Assembly: GCA_038373885.1 (NCBI GenBank)
Contig: JAWZYV010014440.1
Location: 963,001 to 1,027,000 of the forward strand
Direction: 5' to 3'
DNA length: 64,000 nucleotides
Source: Cheiracanthium punctorium
Taxonomy: Eukaryota > Arthropoda > Arachnida > Araneae > Cheiracanthiidae
Below the pieces are notes generated by a model. The model worked only from the letters and a program-made list of their open reading frames with translations, searched no databases and had not been told where the DNA came from. A program made the position numbers and the translations under genes. Shown one piece after another: positions 10,831-21,465 of this stretch (within the stretch, counting starts at the first letter, position 1; every line of letters starts with the position of its first letter).

Positions 10831-11100
10831 CACTGGCGGAATTTCTGATATCAGGCAGGATGTAACTTATTATGGATGGTGAACCTGAGGGTATATATTT
10901 GTGCATTTAAAATGTAGTTATTTTCTTTAGTTCTCTTTGCAAAAAACAAAACAAAACAAATCTTTGAGTTAAATTTCATGTAATGATTGACTTTAGTGAG
11001 CTATAAAGTTATTGTAGTTGCTAATATTTGCTACTCTCCTCATTATTAGATAATTAATAACAGAAATTTAAAAAAAGCACTAAAGTGTAACATCTGAACG
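10831..11100. other. AT-rich spacer
   Basis: Nothing recognised between the TIR element and the tandem units that follow. Confidence 0.5.
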
Positions 11101-11617
11101 TTGGCAAGTCCCCTGTTCCTTTATTTCTTTTTTTTTCGTTGCAGCGGGAAGTCCCAGGTCATTTTTTTTTATCATTGCAGCGGGAGGATTCACATCCCTT
11201 CCCTTTACAATCTGATACCGACGACTGGACTCTATTTGTTTTTAGTAGTTGTGTAGGTATTAGCGATAAATGACTGAATACAGACACCTAGAAGGGGAGA
11301 AGCTTAGCCATGCCCAATTTCCGGTAACCTCTGTACGCTATCAGGTGCCGTGTTCATTTTTTTGTTGTTATTGCAGCGGGAAGTTTCATGTCCTTTTTTA
11401 TTATTGTAGCTGTAGGATTCGCATTCCAGCCTAGCCACGTCCCATTCCCAGTAACCTCTGCACGCTATCAGGTGTCGTGTTCACTTTTTTTAGTTGCAGC
11501 GGAAAGTACAATGTTCTTTTTTATCATTGCAGCGGGAAGATTCACATTCCTTCCCTTTACGTTCTATATTTAAGGTCAATGCGCATTTCTGTTCCATTGC
11601 ACGGGCCACGCTGCTAG
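11101..11617 (+). mobile_element. Helitron-like tail with 127-bp tandem units
   Basis: Two tandem units with a period of about 127 bp start at 11301 and 11428; each holds TAACCTCTGYACGCTATCAG and two copies of an ATTGCAGCGGGAA motif. A partial unit lies upstream (11109-11210). The block ends in GGGCCACGCTGCTAG followed by T, matching the CTRR-T ending of Helitrons and resembling the 3' end at 16274 (GGGCACGCAGCTAG). The 5' end is not identified. Short internal arrays next to the 3' end are usual in non-autonomous Helitrons. Confidence 0.5.
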
Positions 11618-12913
11618 TATATATTTCTGATATCAGGCAGGATACTTCCTGAATATAATGTCTTTTGGCACTGCCGGCGCACTATTTACTGAAAAATTCG
11701 TTTTTTATGAAGAACAATATGTGTGAAACAGATACGGAATTTGCCGCATACATGAATGCAGTTTTGAGAGGCTGTTCAAATTCAATTTCATTGGATACGG
11801 TGATTAGAGTTGTGCATATGAATGTTTAAAAGGTTCCAAAAATAGTCATTCATGTTTTACTATTTTTAGAAATGCAAAAGATTACAAAAGCATGCGAAAG
11901 TCTATTTTTGTAGTACAGGTTTTCAAAGCACAGTACGTGAAAAATGAGCGCAAAACATCCTAGAGGAATACGCTTGGGTCAAGCTTAAGCGAACTATGTT
12001 TACATTTCTTTGATCTTTATATTATGTTTCCAATGTAATTCACAATTCTGTAACCGATCAATATTGAAGATGGCTATGATTCGAAACGTAACTTAAAATT
12101 TCTGCATATAATACTGATAGTTTTCATATATTTACGATGCGAACACATTTTACGAATGATGCAAAGGATGCTCATTGGATAGTTCAAAACGCATCTCAAA
12201 TTCTAACTGCTGATTGCTATTTAAGCATTGGATTCCTCCTATTTTAATGATAGCCATTTGAAATAAAGTTTCCGCATATGGCATTTAATATATTGCAGAA
12301 AAATATGTAAATATCGAATTTATGGTAAATAAAACTAATCGGTACAGTAAAACGACATATACAATGCATAAATAAATAGGCAATATTTTACTATCCTAAG
12401 TGAAATACTTCAACTAATAATAATAATACGAACAATGATATTGATGATCATATAAAATATCGAGATAGAATAAATGTTTTAAATTAGTGTAATAAAATAT
12501 AATAAAAATTGTATTGACGGTTTTGCTTAATTGGATTAAAGTACTCAAGAATATTACCAGTTTTTCCAGTGTTTAGCTAAAAAATTGAATTCAATATTTT
12601 AAAATATTAAATTCATCTGTGTAAGAGCATTTCAAAACTTGTAATTTCTCAATAATCAAGAATAAAAATATTTCTTTCTTTAAAAAAAAAGAAAGAAATG
12701 AAAAATAGAAGAAATTTTTTTTATAAATAATCAAAAATTTCTTTTAATTATTTTTAAGTGTAAGCAATTATAAAATTTTACAACGAAAAAAAATATTTTT
12801 ACTTTTAAGAGACACGTTGTACTGAAATTACCAATAACTACAGCACAATGTTATGCACTTTACTCGTGTGCAGTTACTAGTAACTGCAGCACAAGACTCT
12901 GGTAAAAATAGCT
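11618..12913. other. AT-rich non-coding stretch
   Basis: No gene is recognised. Near 12670-12700 there is a small A/T-only inverted repeat (ATTTCTTTCTTT and its complement). Confidence 0.5.
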
Positions 12914-12915
12914 TA

Positions 12916-13141
12916 GGTGTACATCTCGATATATATTGGTCGCGAAGCAGTGAACTGTTTTATAGGCAATAAACTGTTTTGAAAGAAACTACGCCATTAA
13001 TACAAATGTTACTTTATTCCCGAGTGAGATACTTATTGATTATATTAATTATTTATTATAAGCCTTGTATTCTTGAAATGCATCATGATTATATCGATAT
13101 TACACATCGGCTTCGCGACCAATGTATATCTAACTTGTACC
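12916..13141. mobile_element. TA-flanked MITE (Tc1/mariner type)
   Basis: A 226-bp element with inverted ends of about 35 bp. The left end GGTGTACATCTCGATATATA continues to TTGGTCGCGAAGC, and the right end is its complement with a few changes. TA dinucleotides flank both ends (12914-12915 and 13142-13143), the target site used by Tc1/mariner transposases. There is no coding content. Confidence 0.75.
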
Positions 13142-13143
13142 TA

Positions 13144-13856
13144 TGATTAAAGCACGAAAGATTATAGATAGTTCTACTATTTTTAGAACTAAATCCAAGC
13201 TATCACTTTCCGGATTATGTTTGAAGTCAACTATACCACTAAAGATATCCCTCCATCTCCATTCAATTAAATGTGTTTGTGTAGGTATAGTTAATGGATA
13301 GCTCTAGTTTCATGTGAACACCACATCATCGCTAAAGTAGAATTAATATTCTATGAGAGTATTTATATATATAATAACTCTTGAGAGCACAGCGATAACG
13401 ACGAAACTGCAGTAATTAAATTTCACATTCAATAAAAAAAGTTCCTTTCATGAATAGTTCTCAAAAATGAAAAGAAATTCATAATTACTCATATAGAATG
13501 TGATGTCGCAACATGTACGCAGAATGTACTGGTCACAGTGTGACTTTGTGGCTTCATGTGACAATAGGTGTAAATCGCAGATAGGTTGTCCGATGGGTAA
13601 TTAGAAGCCTGGGAAAGTCTTTGTGACGTCACATGATGACCATCATGGACGTTTTCGCAACGTCACACTCTGACTAATTATCAAACTGCAATCTCTCTGC
13701 AACCTCGCTTGTTTTTAATTTATCAATTACACTGCGATTTCACTCTGCAAAGTCGCATGTTTGACGGGAAAAGACGTCGCAGAAGGCGTGCATTTACATC
13801 ACATTTGGGATGTGACGAGCTTGACAGAATATAACGTCGCCATAACGTCACTGTCA
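13144..13856. other. Non-coding stretch with CRE-like palindromes
   Basis: AT-rich on the left; from 13490 it becomes richer in GTCGCA, CGTCAC and TGACGTCA words, with one perfect TGACGTCA at 13624-13631. The density suggests a decayed repeat built from a short palindromic word, like those at 6827-8838, but I found no paired ends. Confidence 0.35.
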
Positions 13857-13864
13857 ACCAGACT

Positions 13865-13973
13865 CAAGGGCGGTTTAAAGGGGAGGGGGGGCGGTATACG
13901 TCAATCTTATAACTAACCGCCCCCACTGACAAACTATCCGCCCCCCCGACAAACTTGCATTAATCCGCCACTG
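13865..13973. mobile_element. Short hAT-type MITE
   Basis: A 109-bp element with ends CAAGGGCGGTTTAA and, reverse-complemented, CAGTGGCGGATTAA. It is flanked by a perfect 8-bp duplication, ACCAGACT, at 13857-13864 and 13974-13981. The interior is a G-run and C-runs with little else. Confidence 0.88.
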
Positions 13974-13981
13974 ACCAGACT

Positions 13982-14872
13982 TCTGCATAAGAGATTACAT
14001 CTTATGCGAAAAATCGAGAAAATCAGTGTCTGGCATAGCGACGGAAGGGAAGCAGTACAAACTTTTACATTCTGTGCAAGTGCTGCTCAATATCTTTAGG
14101 AAGCATATTATGCCCGTGATAGTCTTCTAGATCATTCCACATTTCATAACAATTGTATTATGTCTTCTGTTACTAGTATACTGAAGATGAGCAGTGAAGC
14201 GGGGTTATGGATTTGTACAAAACAAAGTTCCATCGTACGCATTCTCACGTCGGCAAAAGCGGAATGAATGTTAATTATAATGATAAAATAGAGGTACGGA
14301 TTTCGCAGAAGCGATTTGGAAAAATAGTTTTTTAAAAATTTATAATACAATATTAAACTCAATATTTTTTAATGCTGCATATGTTAAATGGACAGTCAAG
14401 CTAAAAGATGGGCTCGCTTTCCGCGGATGTAACCGTAGGTCGTAGTTGTATTCGGGCTGCAATTGTGATCTCGGATAGCTGTGACTCTTGCCACGAGGTT
14501 AACTTAAGAGGGACATGTCCTCATTTTCTATAAATTGTTCTCCCATCCTCCCTTACTTACTTTATGTCCTCCTTTTGCTTATTTTAAAAAGAAATCTGAG
14601 GGCGATCGTGATGATTATATTACGATTTGAAGTTGCATGAAAAGTGGACAGTTAACTTCAAAGCGATCAATAATATTGAATGCTAATCAGAACTGTACAA
14701 AATCTGGTTTTATTTTTGTATGAACTCATATAACACAAATGCCCCAAAAAATTTCTGGCTTATCAATGGGCAGTGAAGAAAAGAAAGGAACAGATTCAGT
14801 GATGAGTCAGTAAGAACAAAAAAAGCTAAAAGAACAATATCGTCTGTCTAAAATAGAAAGTTCAGACAAGTA
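13982..14872. other. Non-coding, possible older TIR element split by a Helitron
   Basis: No gene. The words TTGCCACGAGGTTAACTTAA near 14490 and, beyond the Helitron, the complement of GTTGCCAGATAACAAATTAA near 16365-16391 look like the two ends of one older element, both followed by GTCCTC-type text. If so, the Helitron at 14873-16274 landed inside it. Confidence 0.3.
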
Positions 14873-16068
14873 TCTATATAAATAAAACAATGTGTAAACT
14901 GTCCGTTAGTTTGTCTGTCTGCGCCTCGCGTAGCTCCGAAACGGGTGATCGTAGACCTACCAAATTTTGTACGGAAATTCTCCAAGACGGGTCTCGACAC
15001 ACCTCGAAGCGATTTTTTCGAAATTCGAATTAGAAAATGTTTTATTTTATGTTTTGTCCGATTTTTAGCGATTTTTCTTGCGTAATACATAATAACGCCG
15101 GTAATTGCACTCGCAAGAAAACGATATTTACATCATCGTATAGAGGAGAAAATTTTCTTTTAAAAACTGTTTGTTCGGACTGTGTAACATAATTTGCAGA
15201 TTTTGAGGAATTTTTCAAATAAAATTAAATTTGACGCTGACTTTCGTAAAATATTTTTAAAACTGCTGCATCTTGAATTCTATCTGTCATAACTTTTTTA
15301 TATTTCGGCAAAAGACGGAGCACACAATTCGCCCACTTTTAAAAGAAGAACGGAGGAAAAATATAAATTAGCAGAATTTTTACGAATTTTTAAGTAAAGA
15401 AGGATTTTCATTTCAGTAGCACCTGCTTATAAATTTCAGTTTGATATCTTGCGGTTTGGTTGTCATGGATACAGTAACAATTAAAATTGCCAGTTGAAAA
15501 AAATAAATAAAAACGGGTCCCGCGCCATATCTCGAAGCGATTTTTTGCAAAATTCGAATTAAAACATCTGTTGTTTATTGCCTTAATGCGCCAAATACTA
15601 CTGTTATTGTACAACTAAAAGTCAAAGCCCGTTGTGAAGCAATTACAACGAGCGCTCTTCTGAAAACGTGAAAAAAGTTTCTCATTCCAAAGATTTCGTT
15701 TTGTGTACATAGTTATTCTTATGTCCAAGCAGACGATTTCTTTGCTTCGCTCGATTTCCTTTTGTAAATACTGGATTTATTTGTGAGAAGGAAAATTAAA
15801 CTGCATAATCTAGAAAAACAATTTTAAAGCCTTTATAAATAGTGCAGTCTTATCTCTTATCTCTTTTCTTTTTGTAAAGGGTTGCAAGAGAGTGTGACGT
15901 ATTTTTAAAATAAAAAAAATGTCCATTTCATGTAGTGTCTGAGGTATTTAACGCTAAAACGTGAACCTAAAAGACAGCATGTCTGCGGAAATAAGGCATT
16001 TTGAAAGTGAGAAGTTCACTGCAAACGGTCCATTTTCACTTTTTTGATACCGAATGATGCTGACATAG

Positions 16069-16099
<31 letters not shown>

Positions 16100-16274
16100 T
16101 GTGTGTGTCATTATATTGCAATGATCTCTGGTTATTACATATATGACGCAAATTTTAAGTCAAGAGTGAAATAATTTTGCTTTTTCTAGATTCCACATCA
16201 CTGGAATTAATTCGAATTACACATGTGAGGAAATTTTTCGTTTCCTACCGTGCGAAGAACGGGCACGCAGCTAG
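14873..16274 (+). mobile_element. Non-autonomous Helitron, complete
   Basis: A 1402-bp element that begins TCTATATAAATAAAA, directly after an A, and ends GGGCACGCAGCTAG, directly before a T. That is the Helitron pattern: 5' TC, 3' CTRR, insertion between A and T, no target duplication, no inverted ends. A small hairpin (CGTGC with GCACG) lies just inside the 3' end. The same 5' start is found in the Helitron at 54991-56617. Near-repeats inside (a phrase with TCGAAGCGATTTTTT at about 15004 and 15533) show internal duplication. No helicase or Rep gene is present, so it depends on a partner. A T-run and (TG)n tract lie at 16069-16109. Confidence 0.8.
16069..16109. repeat. Poly(T) and (TG)n microsatellite
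   Basis: About 18 T followed by about 11 TG units, inside the Helitron. Confidence 0.9.
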
Positions 16275-16413
16275 TAATTAAAATAAAATAAATTTTTAAA
16301 AATTGTTTTTACGTAAGTCTCCCTTTTTTTAAGGAAATCCTCTTTTGTAAATCCCTTAGTCCTCCTTTTTTAATTTGTTATCTGGCAACTAAAAAGGCTC
16401 GTCGGTTATAGTG

Positions 16414-16448
<35 letters not shown>

Positions 16449-16644
16449 CAGCGATTCCCTCATTTTTAAGAAAAATTATCTTGGGTATTATACGTTGATA
16501 AGGCTAGTGCCGGTTGCAAAAAAGTTTTTCACTTCACTTGTGCTAGCGCTATTACACCACAGTTTAGCACCGATCACATGTCCAATTCTTTTTGCATTTA
16601 TTAGTTATTAAAATGGAAGGGTCTCAGGTCCCTGGTAGTTCCTC
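16275..16644. other. Non-coding with a poly(A) run
   Basis: Contains an A run of about 31 at 16416-16446. No gene. See 13982-14872 for the idea that its left part is the far end of an element interrupted by the Helitron. Confidence 0.5.
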
Positions 16645-16994
16645 TTAGCCCGTCATAACCGATGATGACTGTGAGACGTGGAGTACAAGGTGGAGATATT
16701 AACTGTCCTTTATTAAATTTAGATTTCGGGTCAAAACATTTATTTGAAAACGAAAGTCGCTATCCAGGCGACCTGGATGGGGAAACGTTCATCGCGTGCC
16801 ACAGATCTAGAGACCCTTTTTTGACGACAGCTGTCTGTGCCGGCACAGCCAGCTGTCGTCAAAAAAGGGTCTCTAGATCTGTGGCACGCGATGAACGTTT
16901 CGATCGTCCGCCATCTTGCTGGTAGTTAATTCGAGCGATGGCAACGGCTGCCCTTTTTTCAGCATTGGGAAAGGGTTGCGCCTCAAAGGGTTAA
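16645..16994. mobile_element. TTAA-type MITE (copy Z) with a central palindrome
   Basis: The right end reads GCGCCTCAAAGGGTTAA, the complement of a TTAACCCTTTGAGGCGC terminus, and the adjacent text GCGATGGCAACGGCTGC is shared with copies at 28036-28411 and 50728-51333. TTAA plus CCCTTTG-type ends suit the piggyBac superfamily. The left end (TTAGCCCGTCATAACC at 16645) is a weak match. A 120-bp palindrome lies in the middle (16782-16901). The right TTAA falls inside a mariner pseudogene, so this copy inserted into it. Confidence 0.55.
16782..16901. repeat. 120-bp near-perfect palindrome
   Basis: Two 60-base arms, 16782-16841 and 16842-16901, are reverse complements with a single mismatch (16834 against 16849) and no spacer; the centre is CTGTGCCGGCACAG. 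Complementarity stops exactly at both outer edges. In an otherwise strongly decayed region such identity means a recent origin, active correction, or an assembly artefact. Confidence 0.95.
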
Positions 16995-17237
16995 CGGTTT
17001 CACCAGGTTTTAGCAGTTCATAATAGATTTCTGTGAGCTCCTACGCTCTTCGTTTCTCACGTCAAAAGCACCACTTTTGAATTTTTTGAGCCACTTGAAA
17101 CACTGTCTTTTACCAAGAGCATGATCACAGTAAGTTACGACAAGCATTCGATTCCAGTCTACAGCAGTTTTCTTCAAATGATAACAGAAAACCATAACTG
17201 TCCGCAAATCGTAGTTCGTTGGCACAAAACTGGACAT
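16995..17237 (-). pseudogene. mariner transposase fragment, N-terminal
   Basis: Starting at the Met at 17237, the minus strand reads MSSFVPTNYDLRTVM, then a helix-turn-helix region with LKKTA, YCDHALGKRQCFKW and KKFKSGAFDVRNEER. This is the N-terminal DNA-binding part of a mariner transposase, which cuts and pastes the element at TA sites. After about 75 residues the frame is lost; the text YYELLKPGETVN, which belongs much further along the family's catalytic domain, follows in another frame at 16996-17031. Most of the catalytic domain, including its acidic residues, is therefore deleted. A TTAA-type MITE is inserted at the end of that motif (16991-16994). The 5' terminal repeat lies upstream at 17352-17383. 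Confidence 0.8.
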
Positions 17238-17351
17238 GTTTAGGTTATACAAAAATATACCAGTGTATGGAATTCGGGTTGATGTGCGTTGAAAATCTTC
17301 GTCAGCTGTTAGAGGGAGATAGAAGCGGTCTGATGGCTGGCTACATCTATA

Positions 17352-17383
17352 GGGAAATTCCGGTGTCATACTTCTACACCTGG
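17352..17383 (-). repeat. mariner 5' terminal inverted repeat
   Basis: Read on the minus strand it begins CCAGGTGTAGAAGTATGAC and is preceded by the target dinucleotide TA at 17384-17385. The start resembles the mauritiana-group ends, which open CCAGGTGTACAAGTA. It lies about 115 bp upstream of the transposase start at 17237. The matching 3' repeat was not found. Confidence 0.75.
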
Positions 17384-17429
17384 TATTCAATTACAGAATC
17401 TGCTTAACGTATACTCCATTGACGTCAAT

Positions 17430-17790
17430 TACGTGTTGAAAATCCATAATAGCGTAGTTAAAATTCATAATAGCGTAGTGCGAAGAAACTATCGAGGAAT
17501 TTCAGGAACATGCCGTGTAATGCTTTCTTTCAACTAAAGTAAAGTCTTAACTGCTGATCCGTAAACACGATCTTTTAGAAATCTCAACCAGAAATCACAG
17601 GGATTTGAGTCGAGTGAACGAGAAGGCCATAGGCATTTGGAAAAATTTATAATTAAATTAACCGATTTGGCGAGGCTATTTCACAATACTCGCCAAAGTC
17701 ACCATAAAGCAGGTCTTTGATTTGACGCCCAATGGGGGGAGTTGCTCCATCTTGCATATAAACAGTGCTCTGCAAACATTGCCGTTCTTG
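17430..17790 (-). pseudogene. Tc1/mariner-superfamily transposase fragment, C-terminal
   Basis: Minus-strand reading gives, in changing frames, MQDGATPPIGRQIKDLL with LYGDFGEYCE near 17690-17768, then text resembling NPCDFWLRFLKDRVYG near 17560-17610, then a tail that fades by 17430. QDGAxPH followed by RSPDLxPCDFWLWGxLK is a hallmark of the C-terminal catalytic half of one arthropod group of Tc1/mariner relatives. Stops and frame changes make it non-functional. It lies upstream of, and in the same orientation as, the mariner fragment ending at 17383, but that one has its own 5' terminus, so these are two different elements side by side. Confidence 0.65.
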
Positions 17791-17978
17791 TTAAGTAGAA
17801 ATGATCTGCTGCCGAAGGAGTTCACTCTACCGGTGTACTCAGGGCACGTTTTAGGACCTTGAGGAGTGAGAGTTTCAAAGAAAGACGGTCCGAGGATAAA
17901 ATCGGCAGTAAAATCTCACGATGCATTCTAGCAATCAGAATGAAATGGTTGTTGGTGCAGGACATTAGGAGGTGACTC
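17791..17978. other. Spacer, possible upstream part of the transposase fragment
   Basis: Moderately GC text with a minus-strand open frame (17822-18019) that I cannot place in any family. Confidence 0.3.
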
Positions 17979-18670
17979 CAGGCCCTGATTATCGCAGGGG
18001 CAAGAGGGGCATGCCCCACTACCTCGATTTTAAGGTCCTCCTAATTTTTTACAGAATTTGAATTTAGTTTAAGCTTTCGTTTTAATCTAACAAGTGCCTA
18101 TTTTTTTATCAGTTATGAATTTACCAGTCACAAATCATAAAAATATTTTTTCTTTTTTCGAATTCTACCTCCACATAGAAAAAGAAAGCATCACAGCAAA
18201 TTGATTTCTGCAAAAAAGAAGTGGTAACTAGAATGGTTGCTAGACTCCGATTGACTACGCAGAAAATTGTCGGACCCAATGAAGTTTTTAACCTAAAACT
18301 GAACCACTGGTTGAGGATTTTTGAATGGCTACCCAGCGATAATGGGACTCTAATAAATAGGAATCAAAGGTTACACTAACATTATGAAAAAGTCAGGCTT
18401 TTAGTTCTACTTTTTAAGTCTTCATTTTTTATAAAGCTTATTTAATGAAGCTTTTTTCATAATGTCTAAGGCATTCACAAACATTCTCATTTATCTAGTA
18501 TCATATTTCATGTGAGATACGTTTAATAACGACGTAGATTTGTGCCTCTGCGTACGAGAACAAAGGGCGAAATACTACATAAAAGCTGTTAACAGAGACG
18601 CTAAGGAAATGCAGGGGGGCCCCCATTCAGATTTTTACCCCAGGCCCTCGATTTGTCATAATCGGGCCTC
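17979..18670. mobile_element. Possible hAT-type element, ends only
   Basis: The left end CAGGCCCTGATTATCGCAGG and the right end, whose complement reads GAGGCCCGATTATGACAAAT, match the two ends of the MITE at 52641-52834. The 690-bp interior is AT-rich and unrecognised. No target duplication is visible, so the two ends could instead belong to two separate degraded copies. Confidence 0.45.
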
Positions 18671-20368
18671 CCATATGCGGAAAGCAGCTCGGCTAAGCTA
18701 TTGCTGCCGTTCTCATAAAACAGTTTTAAAACCTTAAATGTATAGCGATGCATATCTGCATCATATTTTTAAAACACGTTCACTGCTGGATTAGAGTACA
18801 AGTCAAATTTTTTTATCAAACCCACTTATAAAATTTTTAATAATGGACTATTCATGTCGTGAATAATAAAAATTTCACATGTTCCTTTCAAACTGCGTGT
18901 TTTTTGAGAAATTAATTAGCTATTCATAAAACTTATGTAGGAAATTTAGCTTACACTCGTGGATATCGCGTGATCGGCAGCGAATGTGTTTAAAAGTCGT
19001 GCATTTAAGGGTTAACCGTAAACTCGATCTTTCTTCTGGAAGGGCATGATTAATGATGAAAACAGTACGTAGAGTGTTTTTACGGTTCTGACTGCTAGTC
19101 TCTATATAGGTTTGACAAATTTGCGTAAGGAATTTTTTAGAAGTGCTATCTAGTGGTTAAAATTTGAACTATTTTTTTACTGCAGAAAGTTTTTCTCGTG
19201 ATCCCTATTCTTATATACCAAGTTTCATCAAAATCCGAAATGCAGAACAGGTTGTAGAGGGGTCTTAATAAGGTCACATTAATTATAACCACCCTGTACA
19301 TGAAATGATAATCTCTAAATAGCAAAAATAAAACTTCATAGTTTTATTTTTTTCCAAGAAAATTTAAAAATTCCGTTTCAACAATTGTGAATTAAGGCGT
19401 ACTAAAAAGTGATGAATAGTGTGACAAATAATACATAATAACAATACTTAGATTCAGAATATTTACAGTTTTTACTATCCCAAATATTGCAACTAGAAAG
19501 ATGGTTTTAGAATATTTTTAAGATCAATTTATCTCACTTTCACTTCATTTAAAATCTATTTAAGGTGAAAAAAAGTAAAATGTTCTTGATATTTTGAAAT
19601 GTTTCATAAATATTATGGACTTTCTTTATCGTAAATAAAGTTATTTAGGTAATTTCCCGAAGGATTCTCATTACTAAAAGAACTTTTTAAGCTGAAATTT
19701 TAAATAAGAAAAGTGATGCGTTATTTTTCAATTTCATAAAATAAAGTTCTGTGCGACTTCAAATATATTTTTACTGTCATTACAGTTAAAGGTTTGAAAC
19801 TGCATTTTTTCCTAGAATGTTTCAGAGGAGTAATATTTTTATGTTTAAATGGAAATTCAAAAATGATTTTTAAGTCTTCTCTTTTATATTCTTATATTTT
19901 TTATAATAGAAAAAACTTATACAATTTTAGCTGTTGTAAAATTTTGTATCTGTATTCTGAAAGTATTGTTAAATAGAATTTTAATGTTCAGTTACTGCTT
20001 TAAAAATTGAAAATGCACATTTTAATGTAAATGTTATAATTTCTTAAAATAAAAAATACTAGAGCATTTTTTAGTATCAAAATATGTATCTATTTTTAAA
20101 TGTATCCATAACTGATAAAAAAGAAGCTTTGATACAGATGAATGCTTCTGATAACAGAATGAAGTTATATTTTTGTTGTGTCAAGGTTTTATATTTCGCA
20201 TTTTAAACTGAATGTTTAAAATATAAAACTCCACGACATTTATAAATATTCCATACTACGAAGGCTATTTATATTATTACAGGAGAAGTCTAACATGTTG
20301 GTTATAAAATAAGGTTACACTGTTGTATATCATCCATATATTGTACTAAAAAGGTTCTTTAATTTTCA
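18671..20368. other. AT-rich non-coding stretch with one transposon terminus
   Basis: At 19286-19296 the text ACCACCCTGTACA is the complement of TGTACAGGGTGGT, a terminus type seen also at 24793 and 57156. The part 19020-19296 is probably the end of one such element on the minus strand. The rest is AT-rich and featureless. Confidence 0.45.
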
Positions 20369-20807
20369 TTAACCCTCTGACTGGCTTTGTGAGAGACAAC
20401 ATGGAAAGTTTTTTTTTTCCAGTTTATAATATGTTCAGGCGTAAACAAGTCGAATAGGGGAGGAAGGGGGTATCAATAACTTTCTGTAGAACCCTTGTTA
20501 GATTTGTTAGTTTTTTAAGTTTTTAATGTAAAAAGTTGTGTTAAATATATTTTATGGGTAAACAATGATAAAAATAGTAGTATGACATATGCGTACTCTG
20601 ACTGTAGTTGGTTTAAAAATATAAAAAAATAATAGTATTTTGATTAAAAAAATCTATAACAGGAAAGAGTTAGCTCTAAATTCCACTTTTAAACTTTAAA
20701 ATTGGAAAATGGTTGAGAGTAAATGTGTGCATTTTAGTTACCAGAAAATGCTTTCACATTGCAGTCTATTGAAATAAATTTTACGAGTCAGCCGTTGACA
20801 GGGTTAG
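20369..20807. mobile_element. TTAA-type MITE
   Basis: The left end TTAACCCTCTGACTGGCT and the right end, reverse-complemented CTAACCCTGTCAACGGCT, form inverted termini with TTAA at the left and TTAG at the right. This suits the piggyBac target site with one later mutation. No coding content. Confidence 0.6.
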
Positions 20808-21457
20808 GCAGTTATTTCAATACTTGATGTTTGTGCATATTTGGGCTGTTAAATTAGAATTGATTATGATTCTTATTCTTTGTCCATTCCTTTTTATAGT
20901 ATATTTTTTTATATGATTATGAAGTAGCAAATCGGAGATTCACAATAAGTACACTATCATATTCGATGATCGCAAACCGCACGTAATATTTCTTAAAATG
21001 TAATTCTGTTTATTCGAATTTTTTTAGTAGCGTAATTTAGGGTACTTGATCGTATAAATCTTAGTTTTAAAAATCATGCAGCTTTTAAACATATTTAATG
21101 GACATCATTTTGATAATTGTTTTATATTTTAAACTAAATGATTACGTTCCGCCATAACTGTCCTACGCAAACAGGAAAAAAAAATCACCGTCGTCGCAAG
21201 TTTTAATATTACCCGTTTGAAAACTGAGTAAAATAACCAGATGAACTGACTGATCTACCTTTCCTTTTACGGCAGACAGAAACGTGACATCACAAATTAG
21301 AAACTGTGTGAGATTCACAATCTCTACGTCATATTCAATTTTAAAATAATTTGTGCGATTGTAAATAGTTTCACGAGATTACACAATTTTATATTTTTCA
21401 CGAGACTGAACCGTGAATATTTAAATTGACATTTAATCGGGAGAAGCGAAGATAGAT
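20808..21457. other. AT-rich non-coding stretch
   Basis: Nothing recognised. Confidence 0.5.
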
Positions 21458-21465
21458 AGTATAAG

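Noticed and set aside
14540..14600. Splice donor-like GTAAGTAAGGG on the minus strand
   Set aside because: The candidate acceptor upstream lacks a pyrimidine tract, and the stretch belongs to a GTCCTC-type repeat.
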